This document shows, piece by piece, positions 1 through 10,109 of a stretch of DNA of 64,000 nt (the stretch's first letter is position 1; each line of letters begins with the position of its first letter). Both the position numbers and the translations under genes were made by a program. The stretch comes from Dryas octopetala (taxonomy: Eukaryota; Streptophyta; Magnoliopsida; Rosales; Rosaceae): contig OY992839.1 of the NCBI GenBank assembly GCA_963921425.1, positions 13,557,409-13,621,408 of the forward strand, in the 5' to 3' direction. Under the pieces are notes generated by a model. The model was not told where the DNA came from and made no database searches. It worked only from the letters and a program-made list of their open reading frames with translations.

Positions 1-401
1 TAATTAATAATGTGAGGGTAGAATGAGAAAAAAAATAAGGAATTGAATTCCTCCAAAATAAAGAATTAGAATATCACTCCTCAACCAAGAATCCAATTTT
101 TCCAAAATAAGGAATTGAATTCCTGATATCATGTGGGCCTCATTTATGTTTTTATTCTCATATGATTAGTAAACACAGGAATCAGAATCCAACTCCTTAT
201 TTTGAAAGAATTGGATTCCGATTACGAATTAGTAAACATGTCATTAAAGTCTAAAACAAATTAGTAAATGCATATGCACCTACTATTTTGACCAAAGTGT
301 AAACAAAATGCAAAAATGATTGACCAAACCCAAATGTAAACACTCATCCTAACTATTATGTAATTATGAAAGTATTTATTCATTTAAATATAATAGTAAA
401 T
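1..401. other. Intergenic AT-rich sequence
   Basis: No coding potential seen. Positions about 30-240 contain recurring short blocks built on 'aaggaattgaattcc' and its degenerate inverted forms, as in a decayed small repeat. Nothing else is recognisable. Confidence 0.5.
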
Positions 402-806
402 TACAAATAAGTCAATAAAACATTTCATAATTACAAATAGGTCAATACCAAATTTGCTATCCCATTTTAGTCAATGAAATATTTTGATTATTACATTTTG
501 GTCAATTGGCCACCCCACTACCAGTTTTCTCAAAATATCTCATGCCCTTCTCAACTTCTAGTTAGTTAGTATTGCCATGTGGCAGTAGATTGACTTTTTT
601 GTAATTTATTGAAATTTTCATATGTTAGTTAGTGATGTTAGTAGCAGTGGTTGTAATTTGTAGTTTTTGTTATGTCATCTTTTGTAAAATGCATAATTTC
701 ATTTATTACAAATAGATCAATGGTGACTAATTTGGAATTTAGAAATTGTTCAGTGACCTTTTTATAATTATGAAATATTTTATTGACTTTTTTGTAAATA
801 GCCCTA
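402..806. mobile_element. MITE-like inverted-repeat element
   Basis: The left end (about 402-450, with 'agtcaataaaacatttcat') reappears inverted at about 755-800 ('atgaaatattttattgact'). The interior is AT-rich and non-coding. This is the layout of a small non-autonomous DNA transposon. I could not define a target duplication, so the borders are approximate and the superfamily is not assigned. Confidence 0.5.
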
Positions 807-1315
807 ATTTCCTATATATAATTATTTAGTTTAAAATTTTTTCAACAGTATCCTTAAAGAAAAGTTAATAAATTTAAAATTAGAGGAATAAAAGGCCGCA
901 ACACCCCCCACCTAGCCACCCCTCCCCACCACCTGCCCATCCATCGTGACACCTCTCTTTCCCATCTTTCTCTTTCTGTTTCTCTCTCTTTCCTTCATTC
1001 TCTCTCATGGCACCTCCTCTATGATGGCCTTCCTTATGTTCAACAGGGAGGAGATGCGTAAAGGGAAGAGAAAGGGGAGGAGAGGCGTCGGTTGTACGGT
1101 GGCAGTGGTCAGGAAGGGTTGACTCTTAGCATTTTCAACTTTTAAAATTTTTTTTTAAGGGTAAAATAAAAAGTTTTGGTGAAAAAAATAAATAAAAGAG
1201 AGGTGTAGACTGTGTAGTAAGAGATTTTGGGATGTCTAAATAGAAATTCTCCAAGAAATATTAAACATCAAATATTTACTAATCCTTACCATCTTAATAT
1301 ATCAATTACCAATTC

Positions 1316-1556
1316 AACTAACATACGCCAATAAACATTTAGTATAGTGGATGACACCAATTTTTTGTTGTCAGAGTAACTCCTGAGTTTAATTCGATCT
1401 CATATACAATAGATGATTATTAAAAATAAAAAACTCAAATAATATACTCGTATAATTCAAGTAACATATGCCAATAAACATTTAGTCTAATAGATGACAC
1501 CTAGTTTCTCGTTGATTATAAAATATAAAACTCAAATAATATACTCGTATAATTTG
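1316..1556. repeat. Imperfect tandem duplication, period about 143 bp
   Basis: The block containing 'ccaataaacatttagt' starts near 1328 and recurs near 1471, each followed by 'gatgacacc' and then by 'ctcaaataatatactcgt'. The copies are diverged. No coding function is apparent. The flanks (807-1315 and 1557-2110) hold pyrimidine-rich and AT-rich sequence with no gene I can support. Confidence 0.55.
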
Positions 1557-2110
1557 AGTAGATTGGTAACACTATGTCACCAAGCCACGTTAAGGTCACA
1601 AACAATTTTTTTTTTTTTATGTGTCTTTAAAATGTCAATACATGTGGCGTTATAATTGCTAGCCACGTAGATGATAGTAGGGGTAGTACCAATTCGGTTA
1701 TCAAATCGAAATGGCACAACCAATCACTGACCGACCACCGGAGGTATGGCGAGCTTTGCTACCAACATCGATACCGACAAGGTCGGTTACTAGAAAGGTT
1801 AGTTTCGGTAGTTATCAATTCGGCGAGGTTGGTTTCGGTGGCTGGGACTTCACCCGATTCTTTCTGCAACTCTAACTCCAACACCTCTAGTCACCGCCGC
1901 TCACAGCTCACCTCAACCGGCCTGCTACAACTCCAACTCTACATGGCACTGGTCCGACCACTTAGACCCGGAGCTTCGCCTGCGACTCACCACCGCGCGC
2001 AGCTCACCTCTCCCTCGTCTAAGCGCCACTGTTGCACCCACTCCCAGGAGCTTCGCCGCTGCCAAGCCCGAGCTCACCGTCCACCTTTGGGGCAAAAGCA
2101 TGTCGATCGG

Positions 2111-3034
2111 TAAATGGAGGGGCAAAATGGTGATTTCATATCCCCTATTTTCCAGTTTTTCTTATCAATTTTGACCAAACTTTTAACTTATAAAGTCTCC
2201 ATCAAATTCAACAATCTTATATTAGTTTTGAAGCTATGAATTTCCTCCTTACAACCATATAAAAAGAATTTAAAACGAAGCTATAAAACTTGAGATAAAT
2301 GATCACAAAGTAAGCTATCCAAAATTACCGTTTTTCCAGAAAATTTCCAAATTTTTTAATTTTCTTCCAACTTCAATTTTCTTCCAATTCAACACCTCAA
2401 ATCAATTTCGTAGGCTACTAAAAACATGTTTAAAGTCTCCCAATCCATCACACAATCTCAAACCGACCTAGAAATCAAAATATCAATTAAGAACATAAAA
2501 CCCCAAAACTGAAAAATTGATAAGTACACCTCAACCCGAATTCTCCTTCAATTCTCTTCTTCTTGTGACCCAAACATGCCAGGAAATGAATGAGAATTGA
2601 AGGAGAATTCGGATTGGGGTGTACTTATCAATTTTTCAGTTTTGAGGTTTAATGTTCTTAATTGAGATTTTGATTTCTAGGTCGGTTTGAGGTTGAGTGA
2701 TGGATTGTAAGACTTTAAACATGTTTCAAGTAGTCGAAGAAATTGATTTAAGGTTTTGAATTAGACGAAATTGAAGTTGGAAGAAAATTAAAAAATTTGG
2801 AAATTTTCTGGAAAATTGGAAATTTTGTGTAGCCTACTTTTCGATCATCTATCTCAAGTTTTATAGTTGCATTTTGAATTCTTTTTATATGATTGTAAAG
2901 AGAAGATTCATAGCTTCAAAATTAGTATAAGATTGCTAATTTGCTGGAGATTTAATAGGATAAAAGTTTTGTCAAAATTGAGAAGAAAAACTGAAAAACA
3001 AGGAACAAAATGGACCATTTTGCCCCTCCATTTA
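2111..3034. mobile_element. Long palindromic (foldback) element, arms about 450 bp
   Basis: The outer end 'aaatggaggggcaaaatgg' (2112-2130) returns inverted at 3014-3033. The complementarity continues inward almost to the centre: the blocks at 2330-2560 and 2591-2830 are near-perfect reverse complements, with a spacer of about 30 bp around 2575. A transcript would fold into a very long hairpin. No transposase is present. It could be a non-autonomous foldback or Mutator-type element, or an inverted duplication. No clear target duplication was found. Confidence 0.75.
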
Positions 3035-3590
3035 ACGTATGTTTATCACATTTTGACGAAATGGACTATATGGGCAAATTTCAAGTAGTTTGGGGATCAA
3101 AATGGCGAAAAAAAATTATGGACCAAACTGAGATAAAATGAATAATAAATGGATTATTTTGGCAAAATTCTCTATAAACAATAGTAAATTAGGGCAATTT
3201 TTTTCAAATTTATGTTTCTTGTAAAAATTCATAAAATTTCTATATTAAACTTGATGACTCAACCTCATTTAAAAATTATAATTGTAGATTACCTAAAATA
3301 CCTTAATGCATCGTTAATGTTTTGCTTTTGGCAATAACATTATTTTTTCTTTTCATTTTAATCTCAAAGTATTGTGAGTGTTAGATTTGGATAGCAATTT
3401 TGAAATTTAAAAATGGATTTTTCTTTTTTTCTTTTTTTAACAAACGTCAATGTACGTACCTAGCTATTACGCAAGTTAAAAAATATAGCACCTTCTTTTC
3501 TTATGAATAATAATGTACCTACATGAATATGGTAATTAATGGATTATGTCCATTTAGTTGCTCAATATGCTTAAAGGACTTATATATATA
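3035..3590. other. Intergenic sequence without recognisable gene
   Basis: AT-rich sequence with long T runs. The first 130 bp repeat the 'ggaccaaactgag' type of tail seen in other small elements here (compare 42120-42425 and 46801-47350). No open frame resembles a protein. Confidence 0.45.
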
Positions 3591-3592
3591 CA

Positions 3593-3992
3593 TGCCATTT
3601 CTATTAAGGGATTCCTCATTTAAGAGTAAATAAGGGATCTCATATAAAGCCAACTTTACATTGTATTTTGATGATTGGAACCATCTACATTTTAGGTCTC
3701 TATTGAAAGATCATTCTTGCAAAAATTTAGCTAAATCGGAAACCATTTACCCATTTGATTAGATAATCATCATTTCAAGAGTTTTTCAAAAATATTTTGT
3801 TCGTCTATTTATTCAATCAATGTTAGATAGCTTAATGGTTTCCAATTTGTCTAATTTTTTTCAAAAATGATCTTTAAATATAAACCTAAAAATATAGACG
3901 GTTCAGATTATTGAAATACCATATGGAGTGAGCCCTATGAGGGATCCCTTAAATAAAATTATTTGAAGGATCCCTCAATAGAAAGGGTTTAT
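3593..3992. mobile_element. Palindromic MITE, 'aagggatccctc' family
   Basis: The ends 'tttctattaagggattcctc' and 'gagggatccct...caatagaaa' are inverted copies. The interior carries the shared core of this family: 'tctattgaaagatcattctt' near 3698 and its inverted partner near 3850-3880, plus an 'accgtcta'-type motif. Related copies lie at 6887-7296 and 8995-9410. The TA-rich flanks prevent a confident target-duplication call. Confidence 0.6.
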
Positions 3993-3999
3993 GCATTTA

Positions 4000-4210
4000 T
4001 ATGTACAGGCCCCTTCAGGTGTGAGATCTCACATTTAGGTCTCTATTCATAGATCATCCTTGCAAAAAATTAGCTAAATCGGAAATCATTTGTGTATCTA
4101 ACTTTGATCAAACAATTAGGCAAACCAAATATTTTCGATAAAACCGTCTATTTGTTTAATTAATGTTAGATAGGCAAATAATTTCTGATTTGCCGTCTAC
4201 ATTTAACATT
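4000..4210. mobile_element. Truncated relative of the palindromic MITE family
   Basis: Contains 'tctctattcatagatcatcc' and its inverted partner core, plus 'gtgagatctcacatttagg' at the left and a complementary block around 4205. It directly abuts the tandem repeat that follows. It is probably a diverged or partly deleted copy. Confidence 0.45.
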
Positions 4211-4965
4211 AAGTGGGATCTCACACTTAAAGCTCCCTATATATATATGTATACGGGGGTGGAATCGGTACCAAACCGAACTTGCAGAATCGACCACCGA
4301 ACCGCAGGCGGAGGTATGGCCAGATTGGGAACCGCCCCTGCCATCGACACGGTTCGGTAACTGTTTGGACTTCATTGCAAGCGTAATGAAAAGTACGAGA
4401 TTGAAATTGTCAAAATTGAAAAAACGGAGACCAAATTGAAAATTTCAATAAAGTACAAGGACAAAAAATATACTTTGGCCAACTAAAAAAATAGAAGAAC
4501 CATAAACTGGTGAGGATGGGACTTGAACCTTGGGATTTGCTATGATCGATGGGTTGAATGCTTTAAGTGTGAGATCCCACTTAATGTTTAACAGTAAGTG
4601 GGATCTCACACTTAAAGCTCCTTATATATATATATATACACACACGGGGGTGGAATCGGTACCAAACCGAACTCGCAGAATCGACCACCAAACCGCAGGC
4701 GGAGATATGGCCAGATTGGGAACCGCCCCCACCATCGACACGGTTCAGTAACTGTTTGGACTTAATTGCAAGCGTAATGAAAAGTACGAGATTGAAATTG
4801 TCAAAATTGAAAAAATGGAGACCAATTGAAAATTTCAATAAAGTACAAGGACAAAAAATATACTTTGGCCAACTAAAAAAATAGAAGAACCATAAACCGG
4901 TGAGGATGGGGCTTGAACCTTGGGATTTGCTATGACCGATGGGTTGAATGTTTTACATGTAGAAT
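4211..4965. repeat. Direct tandem duplication of a 385 bp unit with tRNA-like B box
   Basis: The unit beginning 'aagtgggatctcacactt' at 4211 recurs at 4596, giving a period of 385 bp; both copies run through 'ggtggaatcggtaccaaacc'. They differ by scattered substitutions and small indels. On the minus strand each copy contains a good RNA polymerase III B-box-like sequence, 'ggttcaagtcc' at 4519-4529 and a near copy at 4909-4919. This suggests that part of the unit derives from a SINE, but no convincing A box was found. Non-coding. Confidence 0.65.
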
Positions 4966-5744
4966 TATTGGTTTTGGTGGGCATTGCTTAGGCTATAGTC
5001 TTGGTTAGCCAACCAAAGTACCCGCCATTGAGTGAACTTTTGGATTATTATCTAATTTTTTTCTTTTTAAATATAGCTTATCATTGTACCCAAATAAAGA
5101 AATAGATAGGCAAAAGTGAAGGAAAATTATAGGGCATGGAAATGATGGAATGCTTTACCCATGATATAGTTTGGTGGCAACATTTGAGGTCCATATGTCA
5201 GACAATTTGGTGGAAATTAACATTTCGTATATGAGCATGCGGCACTCTTTCTTGTACTTTATTGGTTGAAGGTAGCCAGTGACATTTCCACTATTATTGT
5301 ACTATAATATATATATATATATATTCCATTATAAGAACATCGTACGTTATTGGGAGTATTTCATTATCCAAAATAATAATGTTGAAAAGGTTGTAATCAT
5401 AATATGCTATGCATTTACGAAAGATACTTAATCATTTGTGAAAAAAGAGATGATCACTAGTTAGGTATGGAAAAGAACTTATGCTAAACAATCCAAAAGT
5501 GCATTGTAAATAAAGTAGATTACAAAGATTAGTGCATCAAAAGAACCAAGAGACAACCTTTATCCTCATTGTCGAGATCAAATCCAAAGTTAAAGAAACA
5601 AAAAATCTTGTTATAATATTTAATATCTTACGAATTAAAACAAGAACATTATTGTCAATCCACATAAAATCAAATTATTGTAAGTGAGAGGACCTATGTT
5701 TTTCATTGTATTGGTTCTTATATATCTATGTTAGAAATGGGGGC
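4966..5744. other. Intergenic sequence without recognisable gene
   Basis: AT-rich, with an (AT)n run near 5308-5325. No coding frame or clear repeat boundary was identified. Confidence 0.45.
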
Positions 5745-6100
5745 GGATCCGTGACATTTTGTTTTTGACACAATTTTTCAACAGAGCTTACTTTATATAG
5801 GATTTCAACCATCCAAACCGTTTATTTTTTAGGTCTATATTAAAGGATCATTCTTATAAAAAATTAAGTAAATCAGAAATCATTTACTTACAAAAATTAA
5901 ATAGTCAACAAATAAACACTTGAAATGTTGACAATTTAATCTTATATAGTAAATGGTTTTCGATTTACCTAATTTTTTGCAATGATGATTCTTTAATGGA
6001 GACTTAAAAAATAGACGATTTGAATTGTTGAAATCCTATTAGAATGAGCCCCATTGAAAACTTGAGTCAAAACTTGTGTAAAAAATATGATGCCATATAT
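5745..6100. mobile_element. Palindromic MITE-like element
   Basis: Inverted-repeat arms meet near 5920. The left arm has 'aaccgtttattttttaggtc' and 'aaatcagaaatcatttac', and the right arm carries their complements around 5950-6035. The core is related to those of the elements at 3593, 6887, 8995 and 11631. Borders are approximate and no target duplication was established. Confidence 0.55.
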
Positions 6101-6876
6101 CCTTCTCCGTTAAAAATAATGCATGTATTTCTCGGCTTACGTTTTTTTTACTGTTCATCATAGGGCTGATTTTCAACTGGATTGATCAGAATAAAGAGGT
6201 CTTTAAAATTCTCTAAAATTTCAGAATTTCAAAAAACATTCCAAATTTAATAAAAAACATAGAAAATACTTAATGTACTAACTATGTATTTCTAAGGGGG
6301 ATACTCAATCCAGACTTTTAATGACTTTTGTTAAATTAAAAAAATCAAGGGTATTCAATCAAGACTTTTATAAATTTTTTATAAAAGTCAGGGAATACTC
6401 AATAAAAACTTTTTAAAAATTTATGAAAGTCATACGGTACTAAAAATGTCAATGACTTTCATAATTTTCTCACATTAATAGATTTTGAAAGACTTTTGAC
6501 ATTAGAATAAAAATAACAAACCTCCTTATTTTCTCTCATTCCCCCTCCCCCCCCCCCCCCCACTTACTTTGAAAAACTTTTTAGTCACACCCTGCAATTC
6601 CTCCATGGTTTGTAATATCTCTAATTCAGCTTATAAGAACATATATTGGAGGCCCCGAGCAATATCTCTGCCTCTGCAGCCGCCATGAAGCTTGAAAATT
6701 CCTTTTTAAAAAAAAAAAAAAACTTTTATCTCTTCATCAAATTAGGCTAATTAGCTGCAGAAACATTTGTAAGCACTGACTATTGTTTCAAAGAGTGTTT
6801 GTTGGATGGTTTGTATGACTCAACAGAGGGGAAACAGAAGTAGACACCAATTTTTGTTCCTTTCCTTGTTGAGGGA
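6101..6876. other. Intergenic sequence with homopolymer tracts
   Basis: Contains degenerate repeats of 'gactttcataa' type (6300-6500), a C-rich tract at about 6541-6562 and an A run near 6705-6722. No supported gene. Confidence 0.45.
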
Positions 6877-6886
6877 TTATAATGTG

Positions 6887-7296
6887 CAGGGCCCTTCCAA
6901 TAAGGGATCCCTCATTTAGTGTTAAATGAGGGATCACCTTGTGGGGTCCACACGAGTCGTTTTGTATTAATCATAACCGTCCATTTTTTGCATCTCTATT
7001 GATAGATCATCCCTACAAAAAATCAGCCAAATTGGAAATCGTTTACCCGTTCGATTAAGCGGTCAAAGTTTAGGTGTTTATAGAGGAATTTGTTATTCGT
7101 CCATTTGTTTTAAACTTTGACCGCTTAAATAAACGACTAAACGATTTTCGATTTGGCTGATTTTTTGCAGAAATGATCTATTAATAGAGATGTAAAAAAT
7201 TGACGGTTCGGATTAACACAAAATGACCCGTGTGGGCCACACAGGGTGATCCCTCATTTAGTGTTAAATGAGGGATCCCTTATTGGAAGGGCCCTG
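6887..7296. mobile_element. Mutator-type MITE with 10 bp target duplication
   Basis: A near-complete palindrome. It starts 'cagggcccttccaataaggg' and ends with its complement. The 10 bp direct repeat 'ttataatgtg' lies immediately outside at 6877-6886 and 7297-7306. A 9-11 bp duplication fits Mutator-like elements. It is 410 bp with no coding capacity and would need an autonomous partner. It is a sister copy of the element at 8995-9410. Confidence 0.85.
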
Positions 7297-7306
7297 TTAT
7301 AATGTG

Positions 7307-7897
7307 TTTCTCCTTTTTTTGTTGTCCGTAACCCATCAACTGTTGCTGATCATATAATATTCAATTGTTATTTGGATTCAAATAAGTCATTGTTATATTA
7401 GTTCCCAAATTGCTAGGTAGCAGAATAGATCTCATATAAATACTTCTGAATGAATTATGACGACTTCTTGCAACATACTACATATTTGCAAAGTTTACTT
7501 GGATATATAATACGAAGATTATATATGTCTGAATTGGTGCCATAAATTTCACTTTTAGGAGGTTTGATCTATATAATTGAAAGTAGTAAAATGTGGTGAC
7601 TATTTCTACAGAGTTTTCTATCATCATCATCATCATCTGCTAAAGAATTTCTTTGACCTGATTTTGTGCTTTCCATTTCAATCTTGTCAATTGTGTCCAC
7701 TTCTTTTAATATAGTACGTACAACTTTTAGTGTCATTTCCATCTAAATTTTTCTCTTTGTTAGCATTCATGTTGTGATGTCCTTTCAGAAACTTTATATC
7801 CAGTGCTTAGTTGCATTTGAACTTCTTTATGTCTTGTGTTACTCCTATGCTTAGGTCAAGTTTAATCAAGATTTGTATTGAATTTCATACCATGCAG
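7307..7897. other. Intergenic or intronic sequence upstream of the LRAT exon fragment
   Basis: T-rich sequence ending in an acceptor-like 'catgcag' at 7891-7897. It may be remnant intron of the fragment that follows. I searched it for the expected first LRAT exon and did not see one. Confidence 0.4.
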
Positions 7898-8120
7898 GAA
7901 TTTATCTTGGGGGAAGCAAGGTCGTTCATGTTAGACCTGAGAGAAATTTGAAATCAAGCAGTGAAGCATCATCCGACTCTTGTGATTCAATAATGTTCTG
8001 TCCCACCTTTCCTGATTGTGGTTTCAGGAAACCCAATAGTGGCGTTGTCCTCTCATGCCTCGACTGCTTCCTCAGAAATGGATCCCTTTATCTCTTTGAG
8101 TATGGGGTTACACTGGTTTG
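7898..8120 (+). pseudogene. LRAT-domain (NC domain) protein, isolated exon fragment
   Basis: One open exon follows an AG acceptor at 7896-7897. It encodes [16 protein letters not shown], then [18 protein letters not shown] and [19 protein letters not shown]. This matches the second exon of plant LRAT-like 'NC domain-containing' proteins, which resemble lecithin retinol acyltransferase-type thiol enzymes. The first exon with the catalytic histidine region is missing upstream, and the downstream exon with the NCEDF-type cysteine motif is absent. The frame runs into a TRIM element at 8121. I read it as a stranded gene fragment rather than a working gene. The family call rests on recalled conserved motifs. 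Confidence 0.7.
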
Positions 8121-8234
8121 TGTTGAGAGAAATCTCACATTGAAGATGTGACGTCTTTACTACTGGCTTATAAGAATTTGGGCTACTCCTCCTATTGCCA
8201 ATTGATTTTGGGATGAATGCCTAGATTTTTTTTA
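8121..8234 (+). repeat. TRIM 5' LTR
   Basis: Direct copy of 8349-8461, sharing the blocks 'tgttgagagaaatctcacat' and 'ttttgggatgaatgcctaga'. The copies differ at several positions, so the insertion is not recent. Confidence 0.85.
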
Positions 8235-8246
8235 TGGTATCAGAGC
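8235..8246 (+). promoter_or_regulatory. TRIM primer-binding site (tRNA-iMet)
   Basis: 'tggtatcagagc' lies directly after the 5' LTR. It is the standard plant retrotransposon primer site for initiator methionine tRNA. Confidence 0.85.
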
Positions 8247-8348
8247 AGGTTATCTACGTGATGAGCCTAATGGCCACACGTGCATCCACGTCACCCAAAA
8301 TAAATTGTCCACGTGTTAGGCTTAAATGACGCCACACGTGTGGGGGTG

Positions 8349-8461
8349 TGTTGAGAGAAATCTCACATTGAAGATGTGAGGGCCTTACTAATGGCTTATA
8401 AGGGTTTTGGCTACTTCTCTCATTACCAATTGGTTTTGGGATGAATGCCTAGATTTCTTCA
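8349..8461 (+). repeat. TRIM 3' LTR
   Basis: Direct repeat of 8121-8234, ending in CA at 8461 and followed by the GTTTG target duplication. Confidence 0.85.
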
Positions 8462-8466
8462 GTTTG

Positions 8467-8985
8467 CACTTATAGAAATGCCCACCAAGCATAAGAAGAA
8501 GAAAAGAAGTTTTAATTTGCATAATGAGGTCTACGTTTTTCATTCTTACACATGAATAATTTGTCTCTCAGTCCAACATGCATGGAGATAATGAAGTAGA
8601 TGAAAAAACAATTATACAAATCATTGAAATTTCATGAAAGTCTATCAATGTCTATGAAATTTTTTTAATGAAAGTTTATGAAAGTCTGTCACTTAAAAAA
8701 AGTTTTTAAAGTCATTATAAGTCTGGATTGAGTACCCCCTAAGTTTTGTTTTTCAAATTTGGTGTCATCAAATCATTTGACAAGGTTTATCATTTTTTTT
8801 TAGAATCAATGTATAAATATCATGTAAATTATGAAAGAATAGTTTGAAGAAAATCTTGGAATTTTAATAAAAGATTACCAAATTTTTTGAAACTTGGACA
8901 CTAATTAATATGCTGAAAAATCATAAAATGGACAAAAACAACTCAATCATAATGGCAACATTTAAATCATAACAGAAACATAATA
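8467..8985. other. Intergenic sequence without recognisable gene
   Basis: AT-rich with degenerate 'gaaagtctatgaaa' repeats around 8630-8700, similar in character to 6300-6500. No gene seen. Confidence 0.4.
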
Positions 8986-8994
8986 TATAAGTAT

Positions 8995-9410
8995 TAGGAG
9001 CCTCCCAATAAGGGATATCTCATTTAGTGTTAAATGAGGGATCCCCCTATGGGGCCCACACGGGTCATTTTATGTTGATCTGAACCGTCTATTTTTTACA
9101 TCTTCATTGATAGATTATCCTTCCAAAAAATCAGTCAAATTGGAAACCGTTTACCCGTTTGTTTATAGACGAACTTTGATTAAGCAGTCAAAGTTTAGGT
9201 GTTTATAGACGAACTTGTTGTTTGTCCATTTGTTTGATCCAAATTAGATATCTTAATAGTCTCCAATTTGATTAATTTTTTACAGGAATGATCTATCAAT
9301 GGAGATATAAAAAATGGACAGTTCTGATCGACACAAACAACTAGTGTAAGCCCCACAGGAGAATTTCTTATTTAACACTAAATGAAGGATCCCTTATTGG
9401 AAGGCCCCTA
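8995..9410. mobile_element. Mutator-type MITE with 9 bp target duplication
   Basis: Terminal inverted repeats 'taggagcctcccaataaggg' and 'cccttattggaaggccccta' bound a 416 bp palindromic interior. The interior shares its core with 6887-7296 ('aaccgtttacccgtt', 'gtcaaagtttaggtgttta'). An exact 9 bp duplication 'tataagtat' flanks it at 8986-8994 and 9411-9419. No open frame. Confidence 0.85.
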
Positions 9411-9419
9411 TATAAGTAT

Positions 9420-10100
9420 AGGTTTATATTAGTGTAAATGATTTTAAAGTCTATTTTACAATATTTAATGATAAATAAACTCACCTAAAAGGTTGTAATA
9501 ACAAATAAATCTACTTTTTGACAAATAAACTCATGTTATAATAGGTTTCGTGTTTTTTTGTGCTGAGCACTAGGCGTGTGTGTGTGTGTGTTTTTTTTTT
9601 TTTTAAGCTGGCCAGATTGCCACTGTCGAACAATAGTAATTATTGCCATTGTTTGACAGTGACAATTAGTAACAGTCATTTTTAAGTTATAATATGGGTG
9701 AATGTGACTCCATAAGCTTGAATTTTGTGTTTTATGTTGGTTTCATTAGTTGTTGACATGTTTATGTTAGAATTAACATAAGGTATATCTATAAGTATTA
9801 TTTTATGCAGTCTCGGCATTGTTCACCGAGTGCTCGGTGGGTTTCATGTTGCGTGCATTTCATTAAAGTGGCCCGAGCTGGGAGCGCACTGTAGCGTGTG
9901 GGCTGAGTTATCGGCCTTATTTTCAATTAGACTTTAAAAAAAAAAAACTTTTTATATTATTTACCATCTAGGTATTGCTCTAATAGTTCTCCCTATAATA
10001 TTGTAAAGGTCATATATTCAAATTTACCCTCCCTAGATAAAAGTATAAAACAAAGAAAACATGCATTGTCAAATTACTCAAATATGATGACGAAACTATA
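9420..10100. other. Intergenic sequence with (TG)n and T-rich tracts
   Basis: A (GT)n run at about 9576-9590 is followed by a T run. A small GC-richer island lies at 9810-9920. No supported gene. Confidence 0.4.
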
Positions 10101-10109
10101 TTTTATATA

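Larger units (their letters stand above)
8121..8461 (+). mobile_element. TRIM (terminal-repeat retrotransposon in miniature), complete
   Basis: Two direct LTRs of about 113 bp (8121-8234 and 8349-8461) flank an internal region of about 114 bp. A primer-binding site 'tggtatcagagc' complementary to initiator-methionine tRNA follows the 5' LTR at 8235-8246. A G-rich polypurine-like stretch precedes the 3' LTR. The element starts TG and ends CA. It is flanked by a 5 bp duplication GTTTG at 8116-8120 and 8462-8466. It has no coding capacity, so it would be mobilised in trans. It abuts the LRAT exon fragment. Confidence 0.88.

Noticed and set aside
1829-2113. 94-codon plus-strand frame in a GC-rich patch
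   Set aside because: Ser/Arg/His-rich, with an overlapping antisense frame and no family resemblance or splice context. I left it out as a gene.
2111-3034. MicroRNA gene
   Set aside because: The hairpin arms are far longer than any plant miRNA precursor. Small interfering RNA is possible, but a miRNA call is not supported.
4519-4529. Functional tRNA gene
   Set aside because: Only a B-box-like sequence is present. No cloverleaf, acceptor stem or anticodon arm could be formed.
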